Assembly (NCBI RefSeq): GCF_900129545.1
Contig: NZ_FQWB01000006.1
Location: 62,001-126,000, forward strand
Direction of reading: 5' to 3'
Source: Flavobacterium fluvii
GTDB taxonomy: Bacteria > Bacteroidota > Bacteroidia > Flavobacteriales > Flavobacteriaceae
Length of the DNA stretch: 64,000 bases
Position 1 is the first letter of the stretch. Each line of letters opens with the position of its first letter. The position numbers and the translations under genes are program-made. The notes beneath the pieces were generated by a model. The model worked only from the letters and a program-made list of their open reading frames with translations. It was not told where the DNA came from and ran no database searches. Positions 34,168 through 43,192 of the stretch are shown here, piece after piece.

Positions 34168-34473
34168 GTGAGAAACAACCTGTTTAATCTTTTCATTTCA
34201 CTTGTATTGGTCATTTTTTCCTTAATATGGATTAGTGACAAATTATCCGTGCTTATAGAAAATGACAGATACGGTTATTTTGAAACTACAGAAAAAGGGG
34301 AAACAGAAGAAAAAACAGAAAGTAAATTAAAGACTTTGTTTATAAGCCAAATTCATGATTTAAATTTGGATTCATTCTTGTTGCCCAATATCAAAAACAA
34401 CAATTCTTTTTATTCGTTTACAATCAAGGAATTTTGTTTTGAAAATCTAACTCCTCCTCCCGAAATAGCATAA
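34168..34473 (+). CDS. Small membrane-anchored hypothetical protein
   Basis: A 101-residue protein with a GTG start, the only in-frame start before a TAG at 34156. One hydrophobic segment (about residues 5-24, LFNLFISLVLVIFSLIWI) is followed by a very acidic and Lys-rich region (TEKGETEEKTES). The C-terminus is FCFENLTPPPEIA. A proline-rich ending with an acidic middle is seen in small proteins upstream of metal efflux systems in this phylum, but no such system follows here. Function unknown. Confidence 0.55.
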   Translation: MRNNLFNLFISLVLVIFSLIWISDKLSVLIENDRYGYFETTEKGETEEKTESKLKTLFISQIHDLNLDSFLLPNIKNNNSFYSFTIKEFCFENLTPPPEIA

Positions 34474-34569
34474 TTAGGTTTCAATAGTTTGATTATTTAA
34501 AAACTATTCTAAAATAATTATTCAAAAATCAGCCGGGATTATGTCGTGGCTCAATAACACACATCCAAA

Positions 34570-35049
34570 ATGAAAAATTTAATTACTGTAATAGCTGTAT
34601 TGTTTACAGCTCAATTTTTTGCGCAAACACACGAAATCATTAAACACAATGGGGAAAAACTAGATGTAAACTTTATAAAATTTGAAAACAATTTAGTTCA
34701 CTACGCGCTTCCTAATAGTATGGAAGAACATAAAATAAGTCGCTATGCCGTGGCTCAATTAACCGAGAAATCCAAAAGCAATTCCAAGGTGATATCTGAA
34801 AAGATTGATTTTTCCGAGAAACCGGATTATAAAAAAGTTGTTGTACTGAAAGAATCTGAAACAATTGGATTAAAAAAAGCAGAGAATTTAATTGGTTATT
34901 TGGACAACGCTAAAGGAGAAACGAGATTGTCCAGGTCTGAAATTGGAAAAAACCGATTGAAAGAAAAAGCGGCATCGAAAGGACACCAGTTTATTGTGAT
35001 AACATCCAACAAGATTGGTGATCTGAAGGCAGTTGCCTACACGTACTAA
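34570..35049 (+). CDS. Secreted hypothetical protein
   Basis: A 159-residue protein with a signal peptide (LITVIAVLFTAQFFAQ). The first half contains short beta strands (IIKHNGEKLDVNFIKFENNLVHYALPNSMEEHKIS) that resemble a small cell-surface domain with YDV-like turns. The second half (SRSEIGKNRLKEKAASKGHQFIVITSN) recalls YbjQ/DUF4156-like alpha-beta folds, a similarity noted by eye. A terminator follows. Role unknown. Confidence 0.7.
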   Translation: MKNLITVIAVLFTAQFFAQTHEIIKHNGEKLDVNFIKFENNLVHYALPNSMEEHKISRYAVAQLTEKSKSNSKVISEKIDFSEKPDYKKVVVLKESETIGLKKAENLIGYLDNAKGETRLSRSEIGKNRLKEKAASKGHQFIVITSNKIGDLKAVAYTY

Positions 35050-35074
35050 TTTTTTAGAAACTAAATTTAAAAGT

Positions 35075-35106
35075 ACCGTCTTGAAATATTTTTGAGGCGG
35101 TTTTTT
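35075..35106 (+). terminator. Terminator after the secreted-protein gene
   Basis: ACCGTCTT (35075-35082) pairs with GAGGCGGT (35094-35101), including two G-T pairs, followed by six T residues. Confidence 0.8.
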
Positions 35107-35177
35107 GTTGGAATAATGTGTTCTGGGAGCGAATTTTCACAAATCAATTTGTGCCAATCCGTGTTGGTAAAATAAAA

Positions 35178-36197
35178 TCAGTTTCCGCTTTTGTCCACCA
35201 CGGGACGATTTTCCCTGTTGGCCAATTCCCAAACAATGGCAAAGGCAAGTTGGGTTCTTTTGGCCAAAGCATCAAATTCAATTTTATCGACATCATCCGT
35301 GGGCTGGTGGTAATCGGCGTGTACACCCGTAAAAAGGAAAACTGAAGGAATACCGTTTTTGCCAAAATTGTAATGATCGGAGCGGTAATAAAAACGGTTG
35401 GGGTCGGTTCTGTCATTGTATTTGTAATCCAAAAGCAGCTTTGTGTATTTGGAATTGGCCGCTTCGCAAATTTTGTGCAAGTCTGTCGAAAGATAATCGG
35501 AGCCAATGAGATAGACATAATTACTGGAATCGTTGTGGAATTCATCGTGACGACCGATCATGTCAATATTGACGTTGGCAATGGTATTGGCCAACGGAAA
35601 CAAGGGATTTTCGGAGTAAAAACTCGAACCCAATAATCCGTGCTCTTCGCCGGTAAAGTGAAGAAACAAGACGGAACGTTTTGGGCCGTTGCCTTCTTTT
35701 TTGGCGATTTCAAGAGCTTGGGCAATTTCCAGCAAAGCCACAGTTCCCGAGCCATCATCATCGGCACCGTTGTATACTTCACCGTTTTTTATGCCAACGT
35801 GGTCGTAATGAGCAGAAATAACGATAATTTCGTTGGGTTTTTCTGAACCCTCGATATACGCCCAAATATTTTCGGAATCAGGCAAATTATCGTTGCGAAT
35901 GGCGTTCAGGAAAGAAGCCGGAATTCGTTGGTAATAATCCGTGACTCCTTTTGGAAAAGAAACTGCATTGGTTTTATAATGCTCGATGAGATAGTTTCCC
36001 GCTTTTTTTTGGCCGACAGAACCCGTTTCCCGACCTTCCATTTCATCGGATGCAATGACGGTAAGATGGGTTCTTAAATCAGTGGCAGTGATGGTATTGA
36101 GGTATTCCGTAGGATCTACGCTCGCCACTTTGGCTATTTGACTGGAACAGCCCAGGTTTAGAACCAATAGAAAACTTAAAAAAAATGTTTTTTTCAT
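35178..36197 (-). CDS. M28 family peptidase lipoprotein
   Basis: A 339-residue zinc aminopeptidase anchored as a lipoprotein (signal NLGCSS, Cys17). The metal site motifs of clan MH are visible: VISAHYDHVG with the first His, YNGADDDGSGT with the bridging Asp, FTGEEHGLLGS with the Glu pair, VNIDMIGRHD with the next Asp, and HADYHQPTDDVDKIEF with the final His. A propeptide/PA-like insertion is not apparent. It probably digests peptides in the periplasm or at the surface. It is transcribed toward a terminator shared by no other gene. Confidence 0.93.
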   Translation of the reverse strand: MKKTFFLSFLLVLNLGCSSQIAKVASVDPTEYLNTITATDLRTHLTVIASDEMEGRETGSVGQKKAGNYLIEHYKTNAVSFPKGVTDYYQRIPASFLNAIRNDNLPDSENIWAYIEGSEKPNEIIVISAHYDHVGIKNGEVYNGADDDGSGTVALLEIAQALEIAKKEGNGPKRSVLFLHFTGEEHGLLGSSFYSENPLFPLANTIANVNIDMIGRHDEFHNDSSNYVYLIGSDYLSTDLHKICEAANSKYTKLLLDYKYNDRTDPNRFYYRSDHYNFGKNGIPSVFLFTGVHADYHQPTDDVDKIEFDALAKRTQLAFAIVWELANRENRPVVDKSGN

Positions 36198-36231
36198 GGG
36201 AATCTATTAAGTGATGACTATTTGACCCGTT

Positions 36232-37005
36232 TTATTTTTTCAGCACTTCATCCAGAAAAATCTTCAAATGCTCCCAAGAACGTTTGGCTGCTTTTTCGTT
36301 GTAAGCAGCACCTTTGGAATTGTCGTTTCCGGCCTCTGGATTGGTAAAAGAATGCACGGCATTGGCATAATAAATCATTTGCCAATCGGCTTTGGTGTCT
36401 CGCATTTCCTGTTGGAAAGCCGTGATTTCTTCCTTGGATTCGTAAGGGTCGTCCGCTCCGTGGCAAACCAAAACTTTGGCGGTTATCGGTTCTATCGCTC
36501 TGCTGGCGTCTTTGCCCAAACCACCGTGAAAAGATACGGCTCCTTTTACGTTCAAATGGGCTCGTGCTGCTTCAATGGCTCCCGTTCCGCCAAAACAATA
36601 GCCAATGACCACAATATTGTCCGGATTGGCACCAGATTTAATCAATTGCTCCAATGCCAAGGCGATTCGTTTGTGGTAATCCTTGAAATTAGTTTTGTAA
36701 AAACCAGCATTTTTCCCTGCTTCTTTATAATCTTTTGGATAATTTCCTTCACCATAAATATCGGCCACGAAAGCGTGATAACCTAGTTTTGCCAAGTTTT
36801 CGGCGGTGTCTTTAGAGAGTTTATCGATTCCCATCCAGGCGGGAAGTATCAGGATTCCCGGTTTTTGTGCACTTTTTTTAGCAGGTTGAATGCCAAAACC
36901 GTTCAAAACTTGAGTTCCATCGTTATATTTCACGGGTTTCAATTGGGCAAATGAAACGCTGGAATACGACAAGAGGGCTAAAAATAAATAGCGGATATTT
37001 TTCAT
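36232..37005 (-). CDS. Dienelactone hydrolase family protein (exported)
   Basis: A 257-residue alpha/beta-hydrolase with a signal peptide (YLFLALLSYSSVSFAQ). The nucleophile is Cys137 in IVVIGYCFGGTGA, with a predicted Asp in CHGADDPY and His in ANAVHSFTNPEAG completing the triad. ILILPAWMGIDK and VADIYGEGN are typical N-terminal features. A Cys nucleophile is characteristic of the dienelactone hydrolase family. The exported location sets it apart from the cytosolic aromatic-degradation enzyme, so the substrate is open. It lies 34 bases upstream of the M28 gene on the same strand. Confidence 0.9.
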   Translation of the reverse strand: MKNIRYLFLALLSYSSVSFAQLKPVKYNDGTQVLNGFGIQPAKKSAQKPGILILPAWMGIDKLSKDTAENLAKLGYHAFVADIYGEGNYPKDYKEAGKNAGFYKTNFKDYHKRIALALEQLIKSGANPDNIVVIGYCFGGTGAIEAARAHLNVKGAVSFHGGLGKDASRAIEPITAKVLVCHGADDPYESKEEITAFQQEMRDTKADWQMIYYANAVHSFTNPEAGNDNSKGAAYNEKAAKRSWEHLKIFLDEVLKK

Positions 37006-37092
37006 GAGAGTATTGTTTTACACAAATATCTGAAATAAAACAGAATTGTGGATTGTAAACCATTATTTTTTCTGGACAAAATAGGGGTTGTT

Positions 37093-37194
37093 TTACCGCA
37101 GATTCGCAGATTTTAGCGGTATTGCCTAGAATTAATTTCTCTAAATAATCTTAAAATTGAAGTTTACAAGCTAAAATCTGCGAATCTGCGGTAA
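37093..37194. repeat. 25-bp perfect inverted repeat pair
   Basis: TTACCGCAGATTCGCAGATT... (37093-37117) is the exact reverse complement of 37170-37194, with a 52-base spacer. A related form, TTACCGCAAATTCGCAAATT, is at 57034-57053. It lies between the divergent dienelactone hydrolase and rocD genes. Confidence 0.85.
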
Positions 37195-37292
37195 TTTTAA
37201 AACTTATGCGTTTGACAGGATTGTTTTTTATCTGATGGAAAAGCGAAAAAAAACAGTAATTTTGTTGAAAATACATCGAAAATTAATTGTCC

Positions 37293-38543
37293 ATGAAACC
37301 AACCCATACGAGCCTTTCTTCAAAAGCATCAGCAATGATAGCCAAAGAAAATAAATACGGAGCCCACAATTACCATCCATTACCCGTGGTTCTGAAAAGG
37401 GGGGAAGGAGTCTTTGTTTGGGATTTGGAAGACAAGAAATATTTCGATTTCCTCTCTGCTTATTCGGCAGTGAATCAAGGACATTGCCATCCAAAAATTG
37501 TTGATGCGATGGTGAAACAAGCACAAACCTTGACCTTGACTTCGCGTGCTTTTTACAACGACCAATTGGGAAATTTTGAAGAATACGTGACCAATTATTT
37601 TGGTTTTGACAAAGTATTGCCAATGAATACGGGTGCTGAAGCGGTAGAAACGGCGCTTAAATTGTGTAGAAAATGGGCGTATGAAGTAAAAGGAATTTCC
37701 GAAAATCAAGCACAAATAATCGTTTGCGAGAACAATTTCCACGGAAGAACCACCACCATCATTTCGTTTTCCAATGACGAAACGGCTCGTAAAAGTTTTG
37801 GACCTTTCACCTCCGGATTTATCAAAATCCCTTATGACGATATCGAAGCCTTGGAAAAAGCCTTGGAATCCACGTCCAATATTGCAGGATTTTTGGTGGA
37901 ACCCATTCAAGGTGAAGCTGGAGTTTACGTGCCTTCCGAAGGTTATTTGGCGAAAGCCAAGGCACTTTGCGAGCAACACAACGCCTTGTTCATTGCCGAC
38001 GAAGTGCAAACCGGAATTGCCCGCACCGGAAAATTATTGGCCGTTCATCACGAAAATGTCCAACCCGACATCCTGATTTTGGGAAAAGCACTTTCGGGAG
38101 GCGTTTACCCCGTTTCGGCAGTATTGGCCAATGATGCCATCATGAACGTTATTAAACCGGGACAACACGGTTCCACTTTTGGCGGAAACCCAGTTGCAGC
38201 GGTTGTTGCCATTGCTGCTCTCGAAGTAATTAAAAACGAAAAACTGGCCGATAATGCAGAACGTTTGGGAATTATTTTAAGAAAAGGACTCAACGAAATT
38301 GCCCAACGAAATTCTTTGATTTCATTGGTTCGAGGCAAAGGATTATTGAACGCCATTGTGGTGGATTGTGATGAAGAATCTGATTTGGCTTGGGAAATTT
38401 GCATGAAATTTAGCGAATACGGGCTATTGGCGAAACCCACCCACGGCAACAAAATACGATTTGCTCCACCATTGGTCATTACCGAAACACAAATTCAGGA
38501 ATGCCTTGCCATTATCGAAAAAGCGTTGAATGATTTTAGGTGA
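37293..38543 (+). CDS. rocD: Ornithine--oxo-acid transaminase
   Basis: PLP-dependent conversion of ornithine and 2-oxoglutarate to glutamate semialdehyde and glutamate. I use the ATG at 37293 (MKPTHTSLS) rather than the TTG two codons earlier. The class III aminotransferase features are clear: [38 protein letters not shown], and the PLP lysine in [17 protein letters not shown] (about Lys265). Length (416) is normal. It is alone on its transcript, upstream of an HD-domain gene by about 170 bases. It links arginine/ornithine degradation to proline or glutamate. Confidence 0.95.
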   Translation: MKPTHTSLSSKASAMIAKENKYGAHNYHPLPVVLKRGEGVFVWDLEDKKYFDFLSAYSAVNQGHCHPKIVDAMVKQAQTLTLTSRAFYNDQLGNFEEYVTNYFGFDKVLPMNTGAEAVETALKLCRKWAYEVKGISENQAQIIVCENNFHGRTTTIISFSNDETARKSFGPFTSGFIKIPYDDIEALEKALESTSNIAGFLVEPIQGEAGVYVPSEGYLAKAKALCEQHNALFIADEVQTGIARTGKLLAVHHENVQPDILILGKALSGGVYPVSAVLANDAIMNVIKPGQHGSTFGGNPVAAVVAIAALEVIKNEKLADNAERLGIILRKGLNEIAQRNSLISLVRGKGLLNAIVVDCDEESDLAWEICMKFSEYGLLAKPTHGNKIRFAPPLVITETQIQECLAIIEKALNDFR

Positions 38544-38716
38544 TTGGGATTGATGTTTTAATTTTTTGCAGGAAAAAAAAACAATAGAAACAAATCTTAT
38601 GCTTGAATGTTTGATTGCTTTGAAAATAGTATTAGACAGAAAAGTGAGCCTATATTAGCCCCCGTTAGCGGAGGAGTCAAAACAACTTTGAGAATTAGTT
38701 TAAAAATTATAAAACA

Positions 38717-39319
38717 ATGCAGACAGACAATTTATTAAGACAAGTAAGTTTCATAAAAGAGATTGACAAGTTGAAATACATTCAACGCAAAACCAAATTG
38801 TTCAACAGCGACAGGAACGAAAATGATGCTGAACATAGTTGGCATTTGGCAATGATGACAATCGTGTTGGCAGAACATTCGGACAAGCCGATTGACGTGC
38901 TCAAGGTTTTAAAAATGGTTTTGATTCACGACATCGTGGAAATTGACGCAGGCGACATTTTTCTTTACGACTCTGTAATAAACCATACCAATACAGACGA
39001 AGAACTTATTGCAGCCAAACGAATATTTGGGCTTTTACCGAGTGAACAGGCAGAAGAATTTATTGCAATTTGGACAGAATTTGAAGACGGCTTGACTGAT
39101 GAAGCAAAATTCGCGAAATCTATGGACCGATTTGAACCATTGCTGCAAAACAGTTCCAATAATGGCGGGACTTGGGCAGAATTTAATGTTCCCTACGAAA
39201 AAGTTTACGAGAAGAAAAAAGCAATTAAAGAGGGTTCTACATCAATTTGGAACTATGCAGAGAATTTAATTGACGAAAGCGTGAAAAAAGGGATTCTAAA
39301 AAAGTCGACTGATCAATAA
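38717..39319 (+). CDS. HD domain-containing protein (YfbR-like)
   Basis: A 200-residue hydrolase of the HD_3/YfbR type. The metal ligands are in DAEHSWHLAMM (first His) and LIHDIVEIDAGDI (His-Asp), with the second set near the C-terminal Asp in KSMDRFEPLLQN. Related proteins are 5'-deoxynucleotidases. The specific substrate here is not known. The upstream gap (38544-38716) holds a GC-rich CCCCCGTTAGCGGAGG hairpin but no other gene. Confidence 0.85.
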   Translation: MQTDNLLRQVSFIKEIDKLKYIQRKTKLFNSDRNENDAEHSWHLAMMTIVLAEHSDKPIDVLKVLKMVLIHDIVEIDAGDIFLYDSVINHTNTDEELIAAKRIFGLLPSEQAEEFIAIWTEFEDGLTDEAKFAKSMDRFEPLLQNSSNNGGTWAEFNVPYEKVYEKKKAIKEGSTSIWNYAENLIDESVKKGILKKSTDQ

Positions 39320-39416
39320 GAAAACCGCCGCCACTATTCTGGTTTTCGAGATGAGCATGGAGAGTAATCGACAATCAACAAAATACATTAAAAAATCAAT
39401 GCATCAAAAAACAACA

Positions 39417-39800
39417 ATGATAAACAAAGTGCATCACATTGCCATTATCTGTTCTGATTATCAAAAATCCAAAAAATTCTATACCGAAGTCTTGGGATTA
39501 GACATCATTCGGGAAGTTTATCGAGAAAACAGGGATTCCTATAAACTAGATTTGGAACTCAACGGCACTTATGTTATTGAACTGTTTTCATTTCCTGATC
39601 CACCCAATAGAGTTTCAAGGCCAGAAGCAACAGGACTTAGACACCTTGCTTTTGAAGTGGATGATTTGGAGAAAGTCATTGCTCATTTGGAAAAATCCAA
39701 AATAGAAGCCGAACCCATTCGAATAGACGAGTTCACCGAGAAACGATTTACTTTCATTGCAGACCCGGACAATTTGCCGATAGAATTCTATGAAAAATAA
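39417..39800 (+). CDS. VOC family protein (glyoxalase-like)
   Basis: A 127-residue vicinal-oxygen-chelate protein of the GloA2/YaeR type, with two beta-alpha-beta-beta-beta modules: VHHIAIICSDYQKSKKFYTEVLGLDII and LRHLAFEVDDLEKVIAHLEK. The end RFTFIADPDNLPIEFYEK carries the last metal ligand. I chose the ATG at 39417; the longer frame from 39351 would add 22 residues without family similarity. The enzyme activity is unknown, and lactoylglutathione lyase activity is not implied. Confidence 0.85.
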   Translation: MINKVHHIAIICSDYQKSKKFYTEVLGLDIIREVYRENRDSYKLDLELNGTYVIELFSFPDPPNRVSRPEATGLRHLAFEVDDLEKVIAHLEKSKIEAEPIRIDEFTEKRFTFIADPDNLPIEFYEK

Positions 39801-39844
39801 AAACGCCAAAATTTAAAAGTTGCTGAATTAGGATTGAATACACC

Positions 39845-39852
39845 TATTTTTG
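39845..39852 (+). promoter_or_regulatory. Promoter -7 element before the TauE/SafE gene
   Basis: TATTTTTG matches TAnnTTTG, with a TTG at 39820-39822 at a slightly long spacing of 22 bases. The start codon follows 19 bases later. Confidence 0.45.
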
Positions 39853-39871
39853 TACCTGAAATTTTTTATAA

Positions 39872-40675
39872 ATGGAAATCTCTCAAACAATCGGATACTT
39901 CTTGGCTGTTTTTGTCGGCATGATATTGGGAATGTTGGGCAGTGGCGGCTCCATACTTTCGGTTCCGATTTTGGTCTACGTGATGAGCATCGAACCCACA
40001 TTGGCAACAGCCTATTCCTTGTTTATCATTGGCACAACCTCTTTGATAGGCGGAATTCACAAAGCCAAACAGAAATTAGTCGATTTCAAAAAGATGGTTT
40101 TATTTGGTATTCCTGCCGTGATTTCGGTTTTTATTACTCGAAAAGAACTCGTTCCCAGAATTCCTGATATTATCTTTTCTACAGAGAATTTTACTTTGAG
40201 TAAATCAATGCTGATTATGGTGGTTTTTGCCGTTGTAATGATTGTTGTCTCGGGCAGTATGATAAAACCTTTTAAGGAAAAAGTGGTTTTGGAGAACGAA
40301 AAATTCAATTATTATAGCGTAATCTTGATGGGAATTCTTATCGGATTGCTTTCTGGATTTGTCGGTGCAGGTGGAGGATTTTTGATTGTTCCCATTTTGT
40401 TGTTGTTTGCCAAAACCCCCATAAAAATGGCTGTTGGAACATCTCTGTTCATAGTTTCTTCCCAATCATTGATTGGCTTTACGGGAGACATCATGGAAAA
40501 ACAAGTCATTGATTGGCAGTTGTTGCTGTTCTTTACATTGGCATCAATTATTGGAATTTTTATTGGTAATTTTATCTCCAAAAAAATAAAAGAAACAAAA
40601 CTGAAAACTGGTTTTGGCTGGTTTGTACTGGCCATGGGAATTTATATTATCTTGAGGGAACTTTTCTGGTCATAA
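39872..40675 (+). CDS. Sulfite/sulfur exporter TauE/SafE family protein
   Basis: A 267-residue integral membrane protein of PF01925. Two related halves each hold a glycine-rich loop: GMILGMLGSGGSILSVPILVY near the N-terminus and GLLSGFVGAGGGFLIVPILLLF in the middle, the hallmark duplicated motif. About eight membrane helices are expected. The gene is followed by a persulfide dioxygenase-like gene 80 bases later, and thioredoxin, making a sulfur-detoxification context likely. Which anion is exported (sulfite, thiosulfate or a thiol compound) cannot be read. Confidence 0.9.
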   Translation: MEISQTIGYFLAVFVGMILGMLGSGGSILSVPILVYVMSIEPTLATAYSLFIIGTTSLIGGIHKAKQKLVDFKKMVLFGIPAVISVFITRKELVPRIPDIIFSTENFTLSKSMLIMVVFAVVMIVVSGSMIKPFKEKVVLENEKFNYYSVILMGILIGLLSGFVGAGGGFLIVPILLLFAKTPIKMAVGTSLFIVSSQSLIGFTGDIMEKQVIDWQLLLFFTLASIIGIFIGNFISKKIKETKLKTGFGWFVLAMGIYIILRELFWS

Positions 40676-40755
40676 TAATTTGCTAAAATGTTACTGCCAA
40701 TAATAGCTTCAATCAAAAAAATAGATATTTTTACAATATAAATACACTTTGGAAA

Positions 40756-42180
40756 ATGAAAATAGAACAAATTTATACTGGTTGTTTGTCGCAAGGTGCA
40801 TATTATATTGAAAGTAATGGAGAAGTTGCCATTATTGATCCATTGCGAGAAGTGCAACCTTATATCGACAGGGCCAATAAGGATAAAGGAAAAATCAAGT
40901 ATATTTTTGAAACACATTTTCACGCCGATTTCGTGAGTGGGCATGTGACATTAGCCGAGAAAACGGGCGCTCCAATCATTTATGGCCCTACGGCAAAACC
41001 CAAGTTTAAGGCTCATATTGCCAAAGATGGCGAAGTTTTTGTCTTGGGAGAAATTACGATAACAGTTCTACACACACCGGGACATACCTTGGAAAGTTCT
41101 TGTTTTCTTTTGAAAGACAAAGACGGCAAGGATTACGCACTTTTTAGCGGGGATACCTTATTTTTGGGCGATGTGGGTCGTCCAGATTTAGCCCAAAAAG
41201 CGGCCAATATGACCAAAGAAGAATTGGCCGGAATTTTATTCGATAGTTTGAGAACCAAGGTGATGACTTTGTCCGATGACGTGATTGTTTATCCGGCGCA
41301 CGGGGCAGGAAGCGCTTGCGGAAAAAATTTGAGCACAGAAACCATTGGAACCATTGGAGAACAAAAAAAGATCAACTACGCGCTTCGTGCCAATATGACC
41401 AAGAAAGAATTCATCCAGGAAGTTACCGATGGATTGTTGCCTCCGCCTCTTTATTTCCCGTTGAATGCCAAACTCAATAAAGAAGGCTATGAAAATGTGG
41501 AAGACATTATCAGGGATGCCGTTGCATATGATACCGAAACCTTTGAAATGGTGGCCAATGAAATTGACGTGGTCATTCTGGATGTGCGCCATCAAGATGA
41601 TTATGCCAAAGGACATATTCCAAAATCAGTTTTCATAGGCATCGATGGCAATTTTGCTCCTTGGGTTGGAACATTAATTCCCGACATCAAGCAACCCATA
41701 CTTTTGATAACACCTTTGGGCAGGGAAGAGGAAAGTATTCTCAGGCTGGCAAGAGTAGGGTATGACAATACTTTGGGCTACCTAAAAGGAGGATTTGACA
41801 CCTGGAAAAACGAAGGATTGGAATACGATACCGTCAATTCGATTTCGGCGGCAATGCTCGAGGAATTATTGGCTGAAATAGACGGAGAGAAAGAAAAAGT
41901 GTTCGTTTTTGACGTAAGAAACAAGGGCGAATACGCAGCAGAACACATCGTTGATGTTGCTTCAACGCCATTGGACAATATCAACGACCATTTCGTTGAA
42001 TTTCCAAAAGAAGAGGAGTTTTATGTGCATTGTACCAGTGGTTATCGTTCAATGATTTCGGCTTCAATATTAAAAGCCAGAGGGTATCACAACGTAATCA
42101 ATGTGGCTGGTGGATTCAATGCCATAAAAAAAACGGACATAAAAACAACAAATTTTGTTTGTCCGACAACATTAAAATAA
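40756..42180 (+). CDS. MBL-fold hydrolase with two rhodanese domains
   Basis: A 474-residue persulfide dioxygenase/ETHE1-like protein. The MBL domain (1-245) has ETHFHADFVSGH with His54, His56 and Asp58, then HTPGHTLESS and FSGDTLFLGDVGRPDLA. Two rhodanese domains follow, at about 270-360 and 375-465. The second has an active-site loop with Cys426 (CTSGYRS). The first has LITPLGREEES at the equivalent place and no Cys, so it should be catalytically silent. It probably oxidises persulfide sulfur to sulfite, with the TauE/SafE protein exporting the product; this is inferred from the pairing. Confidence 0.92.
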   Translation: MKIEQIYTGCLSQGAYYIESNGEVAIIDPLREVQPYIDRANKDKGKIKYIFETHFHADFVSGHVTLAEKTGAPIIYGPTAKPKFKAHIAKDGEVFVLGEITITVLHTPGHTLESSCFLLKDKDGKDYALFSGDTLFLGDVGRPDLAQKAANMTKEELAGILFDSLRTKVMTLSDDVIVYPAHGAGSACGKNLSTETIGTIGEQKKINYALRANMTKKEFIQEVTDGLLPPPLYFPLNAKLNKEGYENVEDIIRDAVAYDTETFEMVANEIDVVILDVRHQDDYAKGHIPKSVFIGIDGNFAPWVGTLIPDIKQPILLITPLGREEESILRLARVGYDNTLGYLKGGFDTWKNEGLEYDTVNSISAAMLEELLAEIDGEKEKVFVFDVRNKGEYAAEHIVDVASTPLDNINDHFVEFPKEEEFYVHCTSGYRSMISASILKARGYHNVINVAGGFNAIKKTDIKTTNFVCPTTLK

Positions 42181-42215
42181 AAAGAAAGATTTTTTTTGAC
42201 CAATTCGCATAATAA

Positions 42216-42518
42216 ATGAGCACTAGTTTCGAAAACATTATACAATCAGAAAAACCGGTTTTAATTGATTTTTTCGCCACTTGGTGTGGACCTTGCAAAA
42301 CATTGGCTCCCATTTTAAAAGAGGTGAAAGACAGTTTGGGTGAACGCATTACTATATTGAAAATTGATGTGGACAAAAATCAGGCTTTGGCTTCGAAATA
42401 TCAGGTTCGTGGTGTTCCCACCATAATTTTGTATCAAAAGGGCAAACAGTTATGGCGAGAATCCGGAGTTTTGTCCAAAGAAGAAATTATAAGAAACATA
42501 GTCGCAAAAAGTCATTAA
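42216..42518 (+). CDS. trxA: Thioredoxin
   Basis: A 100-residue thioredoxin with active site WCGPCK (Cys24, Cys27), the cis-Pro segment GVPTIILYQKG and no signal peptide, so it is cytoplasmic. It starts 35 bases after the MBL/rhodanese gene, suggesting that it reduces sulfur intermediates for that pathway. A terminator follows directly. Canonical trxA of the genus may be elsewhere, so this could be a dedicated isoform. Confidence 0.92.
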   Translation: MSTSFENIIQSEKPVLIDFFATWCGPCKTLAPILKEVKDSLGERITILKIDVDKNQALASKYQVRGVPTIILYQKGKQLWRESGVLSKEEIIRNIVAKSH

Positions 42519-42525
42519 AATTTGG

Positions 42526-42552
42526 AGTATTTCATCACGAAATACTTTTTTT
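42526..42552 (+). terminator. Terminator after trxA
   Basis: AGTATTTC (42526-42533) and GAAATACT (42539-42546) pair perfectly around ATCAC, followed by a T-run that merges with the next promoter. Confidence 0.88.
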
Positions 42553-42555
42553 ATT

Positions 42556-42593
42556 TATCTTTGTTAACCAAATGGTTAAACCGTATAGTTAAA
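42556..42593 (+). promoter_or_regulatory. Efflux operon promoter with double TetR-type palindrome
   Basis: TATCTTTG (42556-42563) is a consensus -7 element. Directly downstream, TTAACC-AAAT-GGTTAA (42564-42579) is a perfect palindrome, and a second imperfect one, AACCGTATAGTT, overlaps the next bases to 42590. The layout is that of a TetR repressor blocking transcription start; binding by the adjacent TetR is inferred. Confidence 0.7.
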
Positions 42594-42598
42594 TCAAA

Positions 42599-43192
42599 AT
42601 GACCACCGAAGAAAAAATATTCAATTCCGCCCGAATAATTTTCCAAAAGAAAGGTTTTGCGGGAGCGAGAATGCAGGAAATTGCAGATGAAGCGGGCATC
42701 AACAAAGCGATGTTGCATTATTGTTTCAAGAACAAACAGTTGTTGTTTGAAGCCGTTTTCATGAATGCTTTTGGTCAATTGGCACCACAAATCAACGATA
42801 TTTTCAGTTCCAATGACAGCGTTTTTGACAAAATAAGGAAGTTTACCCACAGCTACATTTCATTCGTGATACAAAATCCCTATTTGCCCCAATTTGTCAT
42901 TCAGGAAATGAACAACAATCCAGCTTTTGTAATGTCGTTTTTAAAGAATGAAAACAGACCCAATCCTACCTTGCTGGTTTCACAAATTGAAAAAGAAATC
43001 GCCGATGGAATCATCAAACCCATCAATCCCAAACAACTTTTGATGAACATCATTTCATTGACGGTTTTTCCTTTTGCAGCGCAAATGATGGTCAAAGGGA
43101 TGTTGCAAATTTCCGATGCGGCTTTCAACCAAATGATGGAAGAACGAAAAACCAGCATTGCCGAACAAATCATAAATTCCATAAAAAGATGA
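42599..43192 (+). CDS. TetR family regulator of the efflux operon
   Basis: A 197-residue repressor. The N-terminal helix-turn-helix is [43 protein letters not shown] (about 11-53). The C-terminal ligand-binding region is helical and variable. The start is 6 bases after a palindromic operator, and the stop overlaps the ATG of the following tolC-like gene by 4 bases (ATGA). This coupling indicates autoregulation together with the six-gene export system downstream. The inducer is not known. Confidence 0.93.
   Translation: MTTEEKIFNSARIIFQKKGFAGARMQEIADEAGINKAMLHYCFKNKQLLFEAVFMNAFGQLAPQINDIFSSNDSVFDKIRKFTHSYISFVIQNPYLPQFVIQEMNNNPAFVMSFLKNENRPNPTLLVSQIEKEIADGIIKPINPKQLLMNIISLTVFPFAAQMMVKGMLQISDAAFNQMMEERKTSIAEQIINSIKR

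Noticed and set aside
38630..38690. GC-rich hairpin CCCCCGTTAGCGGAGG before the HD gene as a riboswitch
   Set aside because: Only a short stem; no conserved riboswitch core is visible.
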